Notes: generated by a model not told the origin, from the letters alone. Positions 7,990 to 16,672 are shown, counted from the stretch's first letter. The stretch is DNA of 35,651 nucleotides from CAYJAQ01 sp964368275 (GCA_964368275.1 CAYJAQ010000010.1:1-35651); one strand, 5' to 3'. Program-made: numbers and translations.

Positions 7990-8570
7990 TAGATAATGCC
8001 TCCTAATCTAGCAAAGATAATCGCCATTCCTGCAGCAGCAATCAAAGCAATTGGAATGCCTTGAAACCCTTTTGGTACCGGTGAGTGATCAATTCGAGCT
8101 CTTAAGCCGGAAAAAACAACCATTACAAATAAGAAACCAGCACTTGATGCAAAGGCAAATACTATCATTTGAGCGAAATTAAATCCCTCATTAATAGCAA
8201 GCGATGCTACACCTAATACAGCACAATTGGTTGTAATCAATGGCAAATATATGCCAAGAGCTTTATACAAGGTTGGTGAGAATTTCTTAATGAACATTTC
8301 TACAATCTGGACGATTGAAGCAATGACTAAGATAAAAACAATTGTTTGTAAATAGACTAATTCAAGTGGTTTTAAAACATATTGGAAAAGGAGCCAAGTA
8401 ACAGTAGTTGAAATAAGAATTACAAAGATAACCGCAACCCCCATGCCAATAGCTGAAGACTTCTTCTTCGAAACGCCAAGAAAAGGACAAATACCCATAA
8501 AACGGGATAATATAACATTTTCTGTTAAAAAAGCAGCAAAAGCAATTGTAATTAAACTAGCTTCATTCAT
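7989..8570 (-). CDS. rnfA: RnfA, membrane subunit of the Rnf complex
   Basis: This is an integral membrane subunit of the ferredoxin:NAD+ oxidoreductase (Rnf), which couples electron transfer to Na+ or H+ export. It has 193 aa and six hydrophobic segments, the normal size and topology. The conserved N-terminal segment LTENVILSRFMGICPFLGVSKK carries the Cys of RnfA that, with the matching Cys of RnfE, holds an iron centre between the two subunits. The second conserved Cys segment is LITTNCAVLGVA. The ATG overlaps the rnfE stop (TAATG), with GGAG upstream. It is a paralogue of rnfE next to it. Confidence 0.95.
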   Translation of the reverse strand: MNEASLITIAFAAFLTENVILSRFMGICPFLGVSKKKSSAIGMGVAVIFVILISTTVTWLLFQYVLKPLELVYLQTIVFILVIASIVQIVEMFIKKFSPTLYKALGIYLPLITTNCAVLGVASLAINEGFNFAQMIVFAFASSAGFLFVMVVFSGLRARIDHSPVPKGFQGIPIALIAAAGMAIIFARLGGII

Positions 8571-9232
8571 TATTTCACTGCTCCTTTCTCTTCCTTAGGT
8601 TTATTCTTACGCAAAATATTGATGGAGTTCATTATACCAAGCATTAAGCCCAGCATGACAAACGCACCTGCATTACTTTGAAAAAAGGAAGCTGGCTCAA
8701 CCCCAAAGAATGTAAATACTGGTCTAAAGTTAATAAAGGCGTCACCCCATATTGTTAATGTACCATTACCTAAGATTTCTCTAAAAATTGATATTAACAT
8801 AACAGCGCCAGTAAAACCAAAGCCCATACCTAAGGCATCAACCATGGAATTAGCCGGTGTATTCTTAGAGGCAAATGCTTCTGCCCGACCTAGAATAATA
8901 CAATTTACCACAATAAGCGAAACGAAGATACCTAACTGATCATATAAATCAGTAAAGAACGCGTTCATTACCATTTCAACAATTGAAACCAAAGTTGCAA
9001 TAACAACGATGTATACAGGTATTCTAATTTCGTTAGGGACGATGTTTTTAATCAATGAAATAATCAAATTGGAAAAAAACAAAACAAATACGAGGGAAAC
9101 ACCCATACCAATGGCACTCTCAAGTGTTTTTGTGACAGCGAGTACTGGACACATTCCCAAGATCATGACAAAAGTTGGATTCTCCTTAATTAAACCATTT
9201 AATAAAATAGTGCGTTTAGACATCTTTTCCAT
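8570..9232 (-). CDS. rnfE: RnfE, membrane subunit of the Rnf complex
   Basis: This 220-aa polytopic protein is paralogous to RnfA. The N-terminal block KENPTFVMILGMCPVLAVTK and the later IVVNCIILGRAEAFA are the two conserved Cys-containing half-helices of the RnfA/E, NqrD/E family. The segment NSMVDALGMGFGFTGAVMLIS is also typical. RnfE and RnfA form the inverted pair that makes the membrane core of the complex. The start at 9232 overlaps the rnfG stop (TAATG), with GGTGGTG about eight bases upstream. An ATG three codons later is possible but less well placed. Confidence 0.95.
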   Translation of the reverse strand: MEKMSKRTILLNGLIKENPTFVMILGMCPVLAVTKTLESAIGMGVSLVFVLFFSNLIISLIKNIVPNEIRIPVYIVVIATLVSIVEMVMNAFFTDLYDQLGIFVSLIVVNCIILGRAEAFASKNTPANSMVDALGMGFGFTGAVMLISIFREILGNGTLTIWGDAFINFRPVFTFFGVEPASFFQSNAGAFVMLGLMLGIMNSINILRKNKPKEEKGAVK

Positions 9233-10317
9233 TATCTTACACCACCTTTTTTGGCTTCAATATATTGAATAGCCAGAGCATAAATTGATTTCAATGCTCT
9301 AGAAGTAACGGTTGCACCAGTTGCATTAACTGTGGTATCACCTTTTTCAAGGGCTTCAATAACCGTATCAAACGGACTAATGCCAACGTAATCTGTATTT
9401 TCAGCATTATCAAAAGATTCATTTTCATAGATAACTTCAATATTGGAAATGACAAGCGCAGTAATCGTTACTTTCGCGGTAATCGTTCCACCTGCATAGC
9501 CTTCATTGGTAGTAATCGTTATTATTTCAATATTATTCGGTGGTGCTAAACTTGTTTTGTCGCTTTCTGTAATATATTTAGTAGGTAACTTACTGTTTGC
9601 TAGAGCCAAACAAGCATCCTCTAAATCTTTACCTAGATTAGCAGGATTAGCCGAAACAAACGAAAGTTTCTTGGTTTCGTTATCTAGAGAATATATGATA
9701 TCAAAATCATCATTATTAATCTTGAAATGATAAATAAACTCTTTAATATTAGTCAAGTTTTGGATAATTGAGGTAATTGTCAACTCGCCTTGAAGTAAAC
9801 TGAGTTGTTCAAAAGCAGCAGCGACACAAGCCTTAACTGATTTACTTGAAATAGTAGCACCAGTTATTAATACCATCTTGTTTTCATAGTCAGCAGCTGA
9901 AGTACCAACTAACTTCAACTCTTCTTTGGTGAATCTATTATCCATACTATGTGATGTAGCACCTGGTAAAACAACAATGTTTGTAATTTTTTTACTCATA
10001 GCATCAATAACAATCATCGCTTTGACAGTTGCATATGAATTAGTATTTTCGGTATTGAAAGCATAACAAGTATTGCCATTTTCTAGTTTACCAGTATATA
10101 CCTCAAGAACACCCTCTATTAAGTCATCTGATGCAATTTCTAGTTCAACAGGATCTTTAACTCCTGCTGTTATAACATTCTTTAATGCTTTTTCGTGTTC
10201 ATTTTCAGCAATCTTAGTTTTAGTAAGGAGGTTAATACCACCTAAAATACCTGCAGATATCGCTCCTAAACATAAAAGAAATAAACAAAGTTTTAAAGTC
10301 TTTTTCATCGTATTCAT
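9232..10317 (-). CDS. rnfG: RnfG with two tandem FMN-binding domains
   Basis: RnfG carries a covalently bound FMN outside the membrane and passes electrons within the complex. This protein is 361 aa, about twice the usual ~190-210. An N-terminal membrane anchor (about 5-31) is followed by one FMN-binding domain ending in the TGAT motif at 152-155 (LITGATISSK). A linker of about 90 residues leads to a second FMN-binding domain (about 265-355) with TGAT at 333-336 (NATGATVTSR). T155 and T336 are the likely flavin-linked residues. The Asp that usually precedes such motifs (D-x-x-S/T-G-A-T) is Val in both copies. The start is ATG right after the rnfD stop, with GGGGGTG upstream. No flavin transferase (apbE) gene is in the window. 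Confidence 0.9.
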   Translation of the reverse strand: MNTMKKTLKLCLFLLCLGAISAGILGGINLLTKTKIAENEHEKALKNVITAGVKDPVELEIASDDLIEGVLEVYTGKLENGNTCYAFNTENTNSYATVKAMIVIDAMSKKITNIVVLPGATSHSMDNRFTKEELKLVGTSAADYENKMVLITGATISSKSVKACVAAAFEQLSLLQGELTITSIIQNLTNIKEFIYHFKINNDDFDIIYSLDNETKKLSFVSANPANLGKDLEDACLALANSKLPTKYITESDKTSLAPPNNIEIITITTNEGYAGGTITAKVTITALVISNIEVIYENESFDNAENTDYVGISPFDTVIEALEKGDTTVNATGATVTSRALKSIYALAIQYIEAKKGGVR

Positions 10318-11490
10318 CTATAGCACCCCCACCACTTTCAAAATTGTGTAAGTAGCAAGCACTCCATATAAGAGTACTACAGGAACATATCGTAAAATTA
10401 CTTTGTAAGAGAAGTTTTCTGAACGGACTCTACTAGCAAAACTATCAATTATTGGTGTGAATAAACACATAAATAATAGTGATGTCCCAACACCTTCAGT
10501 ATAAGCGCCAACTAAGCGGAATAATACTGTGAAGATTCCGAGGCCTACTGCGAAAATCACTTTCGCATTAGGTGAACGCGGAGTAGTCACAGGTTCAGTC
10601 GCCATAAATACAGCACTAAACATTAAACCACCCGAAAATATATTAAATACGGGATACCAAAAGCCATAACCGGTAATTAATGTTATAATTGTCGTAATAA
10701 TAAACACGGTTCCAATATAGATAACAGGCACACGCCAGTCGATGTCTTTTCTAATAATCAAAAAGAGCATCCCTAGAATACATAATAAAGCACTAGTCTC
10801 ACCTAAAGAACCTGGAATTGTTCCTAAGAAGAAATCCCAAAGGTTACCAAAAGGTGCTACGATATTAGCATAGGTAATATTATCAGCAGTAGCTAATCGT
10901 TCAAGCGGTGTTGCTCCTGTAAGAATCTCACCAATGTTCAAATAGCCACCACCAGCATTAATCGTTCCCATAAAGGTAACAATAATTATAGCATAAGCAA
11001 TTAAAGCCGGATTAAAAATATTATGTCCGAAGCCACCAAATAGCATCTTAAAGACAATATTAGCCATAAAACAGCCAAATAATAACACAAAGAAAGGTGT
11101 ATTAACCGGTAATATCAAAGCTAAGATCAATCCTGGAATGATAGCATAAGAATTTTGAACTTCTTGGATAATAGTTTTAAAATTCCAAGGTATTTTTGTA
11201 TTACTATGTCGATTAGGAATAATATATTTGAAAAACATGAAGTATAAGCCTTCAAAAACCATACTGGCCAAACAAGCTACAATGATAAATAATAATGGTC
11301 TTATCATTGTCCAACCTGTTGCACCAGTTACTTGATTGGCAAGTGGAATAATACCATTTTTAATCCATGCAAAAAGAGCAATGGGAATTAACGCAATAAC
11401 GACATCGGTCATAATACGCTTAGTAGTAATTATTTTTTCGTCAGCTGATCTAATAAATGGAGCTTTTTCAAGCGCAAATTTACGAGCCAT
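10318..11490 (-). CDS. rnfD: RnfD, flavin-carrying membrane subunit of the Rnf complex
   Basis: This 390-aa polytopic membrane protein is somewhat longer than the usual 310-350. FGGFGHNIFNPALIAYA (about 151-167) and the flavinylation motif TGATPLE (T191-E197, with T194 the likely FMN-linked residue) are hallmarks of RnfD/NqrB. The late segment MFSAVFMATEPVTTPRSPNAK is also typical. The N-terminus KAPFIRSADEKIITTKRIMTDVVIAL matches the family. It ends one base before the rnfG ATG, and rnfC ends five bases before its start, so it is an internal gene of a compact operon. Confidence 0.95.
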   Translation of the reverse strand: MARKFALEKAPFIRSADEKIITTKRIMTDVVIALIPIALFAWIKNGIIPLANQVTGATGWTMIRPLLFIIVACLASMVFEGLYFMFFKYIIPNRHSNTKIPWNFKTIIQEVQNSYAIIPGLILALILPVNTPFFVLLFGCFMANIVFKMLFGGFGHNIFNPALIAYAIIIVTFMGTINAGGGYLNIGEILTGATPLERLATADNITYANIVAPFGNLWDFFLGTIPGSLGETSALLCILGMLFLIIRKDIDWRVPVIYIGTVFIITTIITLITGYGFWYPVFNIFSGGLMFSAVFMATEPVTTPRSPNAKVIFAVGLGIFTVLFRLVGAYTEGVGTSLLFMCLFTPIIDSFASRVRSENFSYKVILRYVPVVLLYGVLATYTILKVVGVL

Positions 11491-11495
11491 GATAT

Positions 11496-12812
11496 CTATC
11501 CTTTCTTGGCAACTTTGGTTGCACGATATTTTCGAAGTGAATCCTGAGCCTTACCGACAATCTCAGTCATACTAATCCGTGATGGACAAACGTATGAGCA
11601 TAAACCGCATTGGACACATTTCAAAGTGTTTAATTTTTCTAAGCTAGCAAAGTCACCACATTCATAGGCAAAGCGAATTTCCGTAGGTGTCAAAAATGAA
11701 GGGCAATTTAGTGAACATTTACCGCACCCTAGACACGCTTGTTCAAGACTCTTCTTCTTAGGGATAACAGTAATACCGCCAAGTGAGGAACTTATAATCA
11801 TCGCATCATCAAAGATTGCACGACCTGTCATTGGGCCTCCAGCAATCAAGAAGGCATCATTCAAGCCTTCTGTATAACCACCTAACTTTTCAATTAGTTC
11901 AATACATCTAGTACCAATCTTAACATAAAAATTTTGTGACTTCACTAATCCTTCACCAGCAACGGTAATTACTCGTTCAATTAGTGGTTTGTTTTGCTCA
12001 ACTGCCTCGCAAATAGCAATAACGGTTTGCGCATTATCAACAACGGCACCTACTTCAGACGGTAAACTATTATATTTCTTACCCGTGACACGCTCAACTT
12101 GTACGCGTTCCCATCCTACTGGATAGAAATCAGCAAGTTCAAATAAGGAAATGTTAGAGTGATTTACTAGTTTATCAGTTAAAAGCTTTATTAATTTAAC
12201 TTTAGTTTTCTTGATGCAAATAACCGCTTTGGGGGCACCACTTGCAATCAAAGCATATTTTATACCTCTAATTAGTTCATCGGTTTTAGTAGAGATGGAG
12301 ATATCATCACTAGTTAGATATGGTTCACATTCAGCAGCGTTAACAATAAATACTTGCATTTTCTTTTGCAACATGTATTTAACATAAGTTGGAAAACCTG
12401 CGCCACCCATGCCGATTAAGCCACAACTTTTGATTCGCTCAATAATATCAGTTTTGGTAAGGTTATCAAGATCAAGACTGCGACCAAATTCAGGAACTGT
12501 TTCCTCTTTATAATTGTTCTCAATTTCTAAGCTGTCAACCATTTTGCCAGAAGCATGCCATACTTTTTTAATTGACAATACCGTACCAGAAACAGGTGAA
12601 TGCACTGGGTGGCCAAAGCGGTCCTCGCGCAGAGCAATAACTTGTCCCTTTTTAACAACATCACCAAATGAAACAGTCTGACGATACAGAACATTACCAT
12701 TAGTTAGTGGTATATAAACAAACTTAGGATTTAAATAGTTTTCAAGATTATTGACAAGTGACATTTGACGGCGTCCGGGAATATGAACACCTTTAATCTT
12801 TTTAATAATCAT
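11496..12812 (-). CDS. rnfC: RnfC, NADH/FMN- and Fe-S-binding subunit
   Basis: RnfC is the peripheral subunit where NAD+ is reduced (or NADH oxidised). Numbered from the ATG at 12812 (438 aa), the N-terminal barrel/lipoyl-like region has GHPVHSPVSGTV. The nucleotide/FMN-binding loop is GMGGAGFPT at 134-142, followed by VNAAECEPYLTSDD. Two [4Fe-4S] motifs follow: CLGCGKCSLNCP (Cys 360, 363, 366, 370) and CVQCGLCSYVCP (Cys 399, 402, 405, 409). Length and clusters are normal. An upstream in-frame ATG at 12821 touches the AGAGG ribosome binding site, so 12812 (nine bases away) is the better start. It is the first gene of the rnf operon, behind a near-consensus promoter. Confidence 0.95.
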   Translation of the reverse strand: MIIKKIKGVHIPGRRQMSLVNNLENYLNPKFVYIPLTNGNVLYRQTVSFGDVVKKGQVIALREDRFGHPVHSPVSGTVLSIKKVWHASGKMVDSLEIENNYKEETVPEFGRSLDLDNLTKTDIIERIKSCGLIGMGGAGFPTYVKYMLQKKMQVFIVNAAECEPYLTSDDISISTKTDELIRGIKYALIASGAPKAVICIKKTKVKLIKLLTDKLVNHSNISLFELADFYPVGWERVQVERVTGKKYNSLPSEVGAVVDNAQTVIAICEAVEQNKPLIERVITVAGEGLVKSQNFYVKIGTRCIELIEKLGGYTEGLNDAFLIAGGPMTGRAIFDDAMIISSSLGGITVIPKKKSLEQACLGCGKCSLNCPSFLTPTEIRFAYECGDFASLEKLNTLKCVQCGLCSYVCPSRISMTEIVGKAQDSLRKYRATKVAKKG

Positions 12813-12867
12813 TACATTCATCCTCTCTTTTTATACTTTACCAAAAAGGTATAATTTTCCATCACTT

Positions 12868-12896
12868 ATTATACCACTTTTAACCAATTTTGACAA
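12868..12896 (-). promoter_or_regulatory. SigA promoter of the rnf operon
   Basis: The -35 is TTGTCA (12896-12891) and the -10 is TATAAT (12873-12868), with a 17-bp spacer. It is among the best matches in the window. It lies about 55 bases before the rnfC ATG and just after the recO terminator, so the six rnf genes form one transcription unit. Confidence 0.85.
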
Positions 12897-12933
12897 CTGA
12901 TTTGCGAGTTTAGGTATAAAAATCATAGAAATT

Positions 12934-12965
12934 AAAAAATCATCAACTCATAAAGAATTAATGAT
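12934..12965 (-). terminator. Rho-independent terminator after recO
   Basis: On the minus strand an 11-bp stem (ATCATTAATTC with GAGTTGATGAT, two G-T pairs, 12965-12955 with 12949-12939) encloses a five-base loop and is followed by a T run to 12934. It overlaps the last codons of recO. Confidence 0.85.
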
Positions 12966-13694
12966 TTTGTGATAAACCGATTTGCATTTATTATTGCATT
13001 CATAATGTTCGGCATAGAATTCATCAATACAGCGGTCAATATCAGGCACAAAAGGTTGTACTAAACCCAAAAATATCTCATCAATTTTTTCCATTTTTAT
13101 TAAGTACATGTATTTAAGTACTTGTGACGCTTGTAACGCTAATTGTACTGGTGTCACCTTGCTACAATCATCGCAAATTATCCCACCGTAATGGACACTA
13201 AATTCACCACTTGTAATCTTCTTGTTGCATTTACTGCAGCCATTAAAATTAGGAGCAATGCCTAATAGATAGCATAGCTTAATCTCAAAGACCGCAAGTA
13301 GGGCGGCCGGATATGATGTTGTGCGTAGAATTTTTAGATTGGTAATAAAAAAATCATATAAAACTTTAATGTTGGTCGATTGACTGCCAAATTGATATAC
13401 TTTGTCAATCATACAATAGGCAATTTGCATCTTTAAGAAATCATTTTTTATCTCATTATGATTATCAACTACTTGCGCTTCAATTAAGGTATTAAGGGCC
13501 TTATTATCGGTCGCAACATATTCTAAATCGGTCAAGACTTGAGCGATGGCTCGTGTTTTACTATTAATCTTTTTGGCTCCTCGAACAATCAAACTAGTCA
13601 AACCTTCTTCGAAGAACAGAGTAACAATCTGGGCATTTTCTTTATAATCAATTGCCTTTATCACGGTACCATAATACTTCTTTTTTTCGTTCAT
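12948..13694 (-). CDS. recO: DNA repair protein RecO
   Basis: RecO helps load RecA on SSB-coated single-stranded DNA in the RecFOR pathway. The N-terminal OB fold begins KYYGTVIKAIDYKENAQIVTLFFEEGL, and a LIVRGAKK segment follows. The zinc site has C153, C156, C174 and C177 (CSKC...CDDC). The 248 aa are normal. The start at 13694 (ATG, with AGGTG upstream) lies inside the 3' end of yqzL, giving a 47-bp overlap. Starting later would remove the conserved N-terminus, so the overlap is probably real. The stop is TGA, one of few in this window. Confidence 0.93.
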   Translation of the reverse strand: MNEKKKYYGTVIKAIDYKENAQIVTLFFEEGLTSLIVRGAKKINSKTRAIAQVLTDLEYVATDNKALNTLIEAQVVDNHNEIKNDFLKMQIAYCMIDKVYQFGSQSTNIKVLYDFFITNLKILRTTSYPAALLAVFEIKLCYLLGIAPNFNGCSKCNKKITSGEFSVHYGGIICDDCSKVTPVQLALQASQVLKYMYLIKMEKIDEIFLGLVQPFVPDIDRCIDEFYAEHYECNNKCKSVYHKIINSL

Positions 13695-13845
13695 CTATTG
13701 CACCTATATCTTCTTCAATTTTACTGATTTCAGTATCCTCTACCCGTTCAAACATTTTATACTTCAAATAGTCTTCAATTTTTCCAGTTTTGAGAAAATT
13801 ACTCCAATATGTATTTTTAATATCTGATTTGTTATTTTGTGGCAA
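13648..13845 (-). CDS. yqzL: YqzL-like small protein with C-terminal extension
   Basis: This 65-aa protein has the pattern YWSNFLKTGKIEDYLKYKMFE at about 13-33. It matches the YqzL-like family, where the Bacillus protein (47 aa) reads W-K-V-F-x-x-T-G-x-I-x-x-Y-L. The family lies between era and recO in Bacillus, exactly as here. Its function is unknown to me. The start is TTG at 13845, six bases after AAGGAGGG, an excellent ribosome binding site. The tail after residue 35 is acidic and then basic, has no likeness that I recognise, and overlaps recO by 47 bp in another frame. The overlap may couple translation of the two genes. Confidence 0.7.
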   Translation of the reverse strand: MPQNNKSDIKNTYWSNFLKTGKIEDYLKYKMFERVEDTEISKIEEDIGAIDERKKEVLWYRDKGN

Positions 13846-13895
13846 AAATATCCCTCCTTATAAATAGGATGGATGTTTTTGACTATTTTATACTT

Positions 13896-14804
13896 TTAAT
13901 TATCTAATTTGTAACCATACTCTTTTAGATGGCTTTTTTTATTGCGCCAATCAGGTTCAACTTTAACAAATAATTCCAAATAGATTTTATTGCCCAAGAA
14001 TTTTACAATATCTTTGCGAGCTTTAGTGCCAATTTCCTTGATTTTTTGACCACCTGCTCCGATTACAATCTTTTTTTGAGATGGACGCTCCACAATAATA
14101 GTTGCATTAATATTGATTAAATCATGATTTTTGCTATCTTCTTTAAACGATTCAATCACCACAGCTACACTGTGAGGAACTTCCTCTTCTGTACAAAGCA
14201 ACACTTTTTCCCGAATTATTTCAGCAACTACAAATCGTTCTGGTTGATCTAATAGCTGATCTTCTGGATAATACATAGGGCCAACTTGGAGACGGTCAAT
14301 AATCATCTTTAAAAGTTCATCAACATTATTGCCATATTCAGCACTTATGGTAATGCCTCCGGAAAATGAATAAGCAGACTTGTATGAGTCAATAATTTCT
14401 TTTAATGTATCACTATCACTAACTGTATCCACCTTATTTAACACTAAAATAACCGGAATTTTTACCGTTTGCAAAATCTCTATTATCTTATTATCAGCCT
14501 CTGTCATTTGTCTATTAGCTTCGACAAAAAATAGAATAACATCCATGCCATTCAAAGTATCAATGGCTGTTTCATTCATAATTTCACCGAGTTTGTTATT
14601 AGATTTATGGATTCCAGGAGTATCAACAAAAATGATTTGTTCGGAATCAGTTGTATAAATAGCCTGAATTTTATTTCTTGTTGTTTGGGCTTTAGGTGTG
14701 ACTATCGCAAGTCGTTGGTGCATTACTTGATTCAAGTAAGTACTTTTGCCAACATTGGGTTTGCCGATAATTGCTACAAAACCCGATTTAAAATCTTTGT
14801 TCAT
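13896..14804 (-). CDS. era: GTPase Era
   Basis: Era is an essential GTPase that binds the 3' end of 16S rRNA and helps assemble the 30S subunit. The G1 loop is GKPNVGKS at 14-21, the switch/G2 region is KAQTTRNKI, G3 is DTPG at 61-64, and G4 is NKVD at 123-126. The C-terminal KH domain has the loop GAGGQKIKEIGTKAR. The length of 302 aa is normal. The ATG overlaps the cdd stop by one base (TAATG). It sits in the chain phoH-ybeY-cdd-era-yqzL-recO, and no terminator is visible until after recO. Confidence 0.97.
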   Translation of the reverse strand: MNKDFKSGFVAIIGKPNVGKSTYLNQVMHQRLAIVTPKAQTTRNKIQAIYTTDSEQIIFVDTPGIHKSNNKLGEIMNETAIDTLNGMDVILFFVEANRQMTEADNKIIEILQTVKIPVILVLNKVDTVSDSDTLKEIIDSYKSAYSFSGGITISAEYGNNVDELLKMIIDRLQVGPMYYPEDQLLDQPERFVVAEIIREKVLLCTEEEVPHSVAVVIESFKEDSKNHDLININATIIVERPSQKKIVIGAGGQKIKEIGTKARKDIVKFLGNKIYLELFVKVEPDWRNKKSHLKEYGYKLDN

Positions 14805-15199
14805 TATTTTAGATCACTTTCTGTAAATACGAATGGTAATAGGTCTTTTACCAAATATTCTTTTACTGTACCTGTTAGATTAACTAATGTGATTTTGGCA
14901 TCTTCATGCATCAATTCACAGATTACTTGGCGACAAGCACCACAAGGTGATGTAGGACATTCAGTACGAGTCATTATAACTAACTCGGCAATATCATCTT
15001 TTCGATATCCTTGCGAATATGTGGTAAATAACGCTGAACGCTCTGCACAGTTTGATAAGCCGAATGAAGCATTCTCAACGTTAGATCCAATAATAAATTC
15101 GCCATTCTTTAAAACAACAACAGCTCCCACTTGAAAATGAGAATATTTAGCAAAAGCATTGTTATAAGCCAATAGAGCAAGTTCAAATTTCTTTTCCAT
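14804..15199 (-). CDS. cdd: Cytidine deaminase
   Basis: This enzyme converts cytidine and deoxycytidine to uridine forms in pyrimidine salvage. The 131-aa protein has the zinc ligand and catalytic Glu in NCAERSA (C51, E53) and the other two ligands in PCGACRQ (C86, C89). This is the tetrameric Bacillus-type enzyme, with Cys as first ligand. It starts three bases after the ybeY stop. In Bacillus, dgkA lies between ybeY and cdd. It is missing here. Confidence 0.95.
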   Translation of the reverse strand: MEKKFELALLAYNNAFAKYSHFQVGAVVVLKNGEFIIGSNVENASFGLSNCAERSALFTTYSQGYRKDDIAELVIMTRTECPTSPCGACRQVICELMHEDAKITLVNLTGTVKEYLVKDLLPFVFTESDLK

Positions 15200-15201
15200 G
15201 T

Positions 15202-15651
15202 TTATTTCCTCTCAATCTTTAGCAGCGATAATACATCTTCTTGCTTCTTGAACATGACAGCTTCATCGCTTGGATTTTGATGATCATATCCTAATAAATG
15301 AAATAGTCCGTGTGTAGCTAAAAATGCTAGTTCACGTAATTCACTATGACCATATTCTTTAGCTTGACTTTTTGCCCGTTCAACACAAATAAAAATATCA
15401 CCAAGTTCATATGGCAGGTTTCTTTCTTCACTGCTATCAATTTCTGCGAAACTAATAACATCGGTAGGAACATCTAAGTGGCGATATTCACGATTAATAC
15501 GCTCAATCTCAGTTAGATTAACCATAATAAAACTTACAATATGCCGACCACGAATCATTTCCATTTTAGCAACAGCTTTGGTTATTTTTTTAAAAACCGG
15601 TTTTAATTTGAAATCCCAATCACCACTGTGAATTAAATTAAATCTAATCAT
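15202..15651 (-). CDS. ybeY: Endoribonuclease YbeY
   Basis: YbeY is a metal-dependent RNase needed for 16S rRNA 3'-end maturation and 70S quality control. The active-site motif HGLFHLLGYDH gives the three zinc-binding His at 114, 118 and 124, numbered from the chosen start. The TDVISFA motif is also present. The start is taken as the ATG at 15651, eight bases after GAGGAA and overlapping the phoH stop by 8 bp. This gives 149 aa and a typical N-terminus. A more upstream in-frame start (15675) would add eight residues lying within phoH. Confidence 0.93.
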   Translation of the reverse strand: MIRFNLIHSGDWDFKLKPVFKKITKAVAKMEMIRGRHIVSFIMVNLTEIERINREYRHLDVPTDVISFAEIDSSEERNLPYELGDIFICVERAKSQAKEYGHSELRELAFLATHGLFHLLGYDHQNPSDEAVMFKKQEDVLSLLKIERK

Positions 15652-16603
15652 GTTCAATTTCCTCATATTTTTCAATAATTTTTGCGACTAATGGATGACG
15701 CATTACATCACTACGCGTAAATTTGATCATCGCAATATTCTTAACAGATTTAAGAATGTTAATTGCTTCAACTAAACCTGATGATTGCTTATTAACTAAA
15801 TCAATTTGAGTAGTGTCACCAGTTACGACCATTTTAGAATGGAATCCTAACCGGGTTAAAAACATCTTCATTTGATTACGCGTCGTATTCTGAGCTTCGT
15901 CTAAAATGATAAAAGCATTATCAAGTGTTCGTCCTCGCATGTAAGCGAGTGGTGCTACTTCTATGACACCTCGTTCAATTAATTTATCTGCAGAAGGTTT
16001 TCCTAAAAACTCATAAATAGCATCATAGATGGGAATCAAATATGGGTCAACTTTTTCTTTTAAATCACCTGGTAAAAAGCCTAACTTTTCACCAGCTTCA
16101 ACAGCAGGTCGGGTAATAATAATCTTCTTTACAGTATTCTTCTTCAGTTCAGCAACCGCGTAAGCAACTGCTAAATAAGTTTTACCAGTACCTGCACTGC
16201 CCGTAGCAAAAATTATGTCATGAGCTTTGAGCATTGCTAAATAGCGATTTTGATTAATCGACTTAGTCGTTATGGTTTTACTATCAAAAGTATTAAGGAC
16301 AACTACTTTATGAGCGTAGAAATCAACTATCTCCGTTTCCGGATATTCCTCTAACATTGCTAAAATACAAACAACATCACGCTCTTTAATAAAAATACCA
16401 TTTTTAAGCAATTCACTAACAATATTAAAAAAAGTTTCTAATTTAGAACTATCACACTCAGCTGGAACTAGTACAGTATCAGTGGTAATGGTAATCGGAA
16501 TATTTAATTTTTCCTCTAATATAACGACATTCCGGTTCAAGGGGCCTAGAATGGTTTGAATATTTTCGATGTTATTAAAAGTAAAAATCGTTTTATAATC
16601 CAT
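15644..16603 (-). CDS. phoH: PhoH-like ATPase
   Basis: This is a P-loop ATPase of the PhoH family, linked to RNA metabolism and almost always next to ybeY. It has 319 aa, the normal length. The N-terminal part is a small domain, with Walker A GSAGTGKT at 135-142, RPAVEAGEKLGFLPGDLKEK as the family signature, and Walker B FIILDEAQN. The start is ATG at 16603, with AAAGTGAG upstream. A good promoter precedes it, so phoH is the head of the phoH-ybeY-cdd-era-yqzL-recO operon and is not transcribed only from yqfC. Confidence 0.95.
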   Translation of the reverse strand: MDYKTIFTFNNIENIQTILGPLNRNVVILEEKLNIPITITTDTVLVPAECDSSKLETFFNIVSELLKNGIFIKERDVVCILAMLEEYPETEIVDFYAHKVVVLNTFDSKTITTKSINQNRYLAMLKAHDIIFATGSAGTGKTYLAVAYAVAELKKNTVKKIIITRPAVEAGEKLGFLPGDLKEKVDPYLIPIYDAIYEFLGKPSADKLIERGVIEVAPLAYMRGRTLDNAFIILDEAQNTTRNQMKMFLTRLGFHSKMVVTGDTTQIDLVNKQSSGLVEAINILKSVKNIAMIKFTRSDVMRHPLVAKIIEKYEEIEHD

Positions 16604-16626
16604 ACATGACTCACTTTCTTATCATT

Positions 16627-16655
16627 ATTATAACATAAAATATGGTATTTTACAA
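16627..16655 (-). promoter_or_regulatory. SigA promoter of the phoH-recO operon
   Basis: The -35 is TTGTAA (16655-16650) and the -10 is TATAAT (16632-16627) with a TG extension, and the spacer is 17 bp. It lies between yqfD and phoH and separates the vegetative operon from the sporulation genes upstream. Confidence 0.8.
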
Positions 16656-16672
16656 CCAAATATGATTTATTT

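Noticed and set aside
12948..12950. TGA stop of recO as a sign of UGA=Trp recoding (Mollicute code).
   Set aside because: Conserved Trp residues, such as WW in sigma region 2, are TGG, and no conserved gene needs UGA read through.
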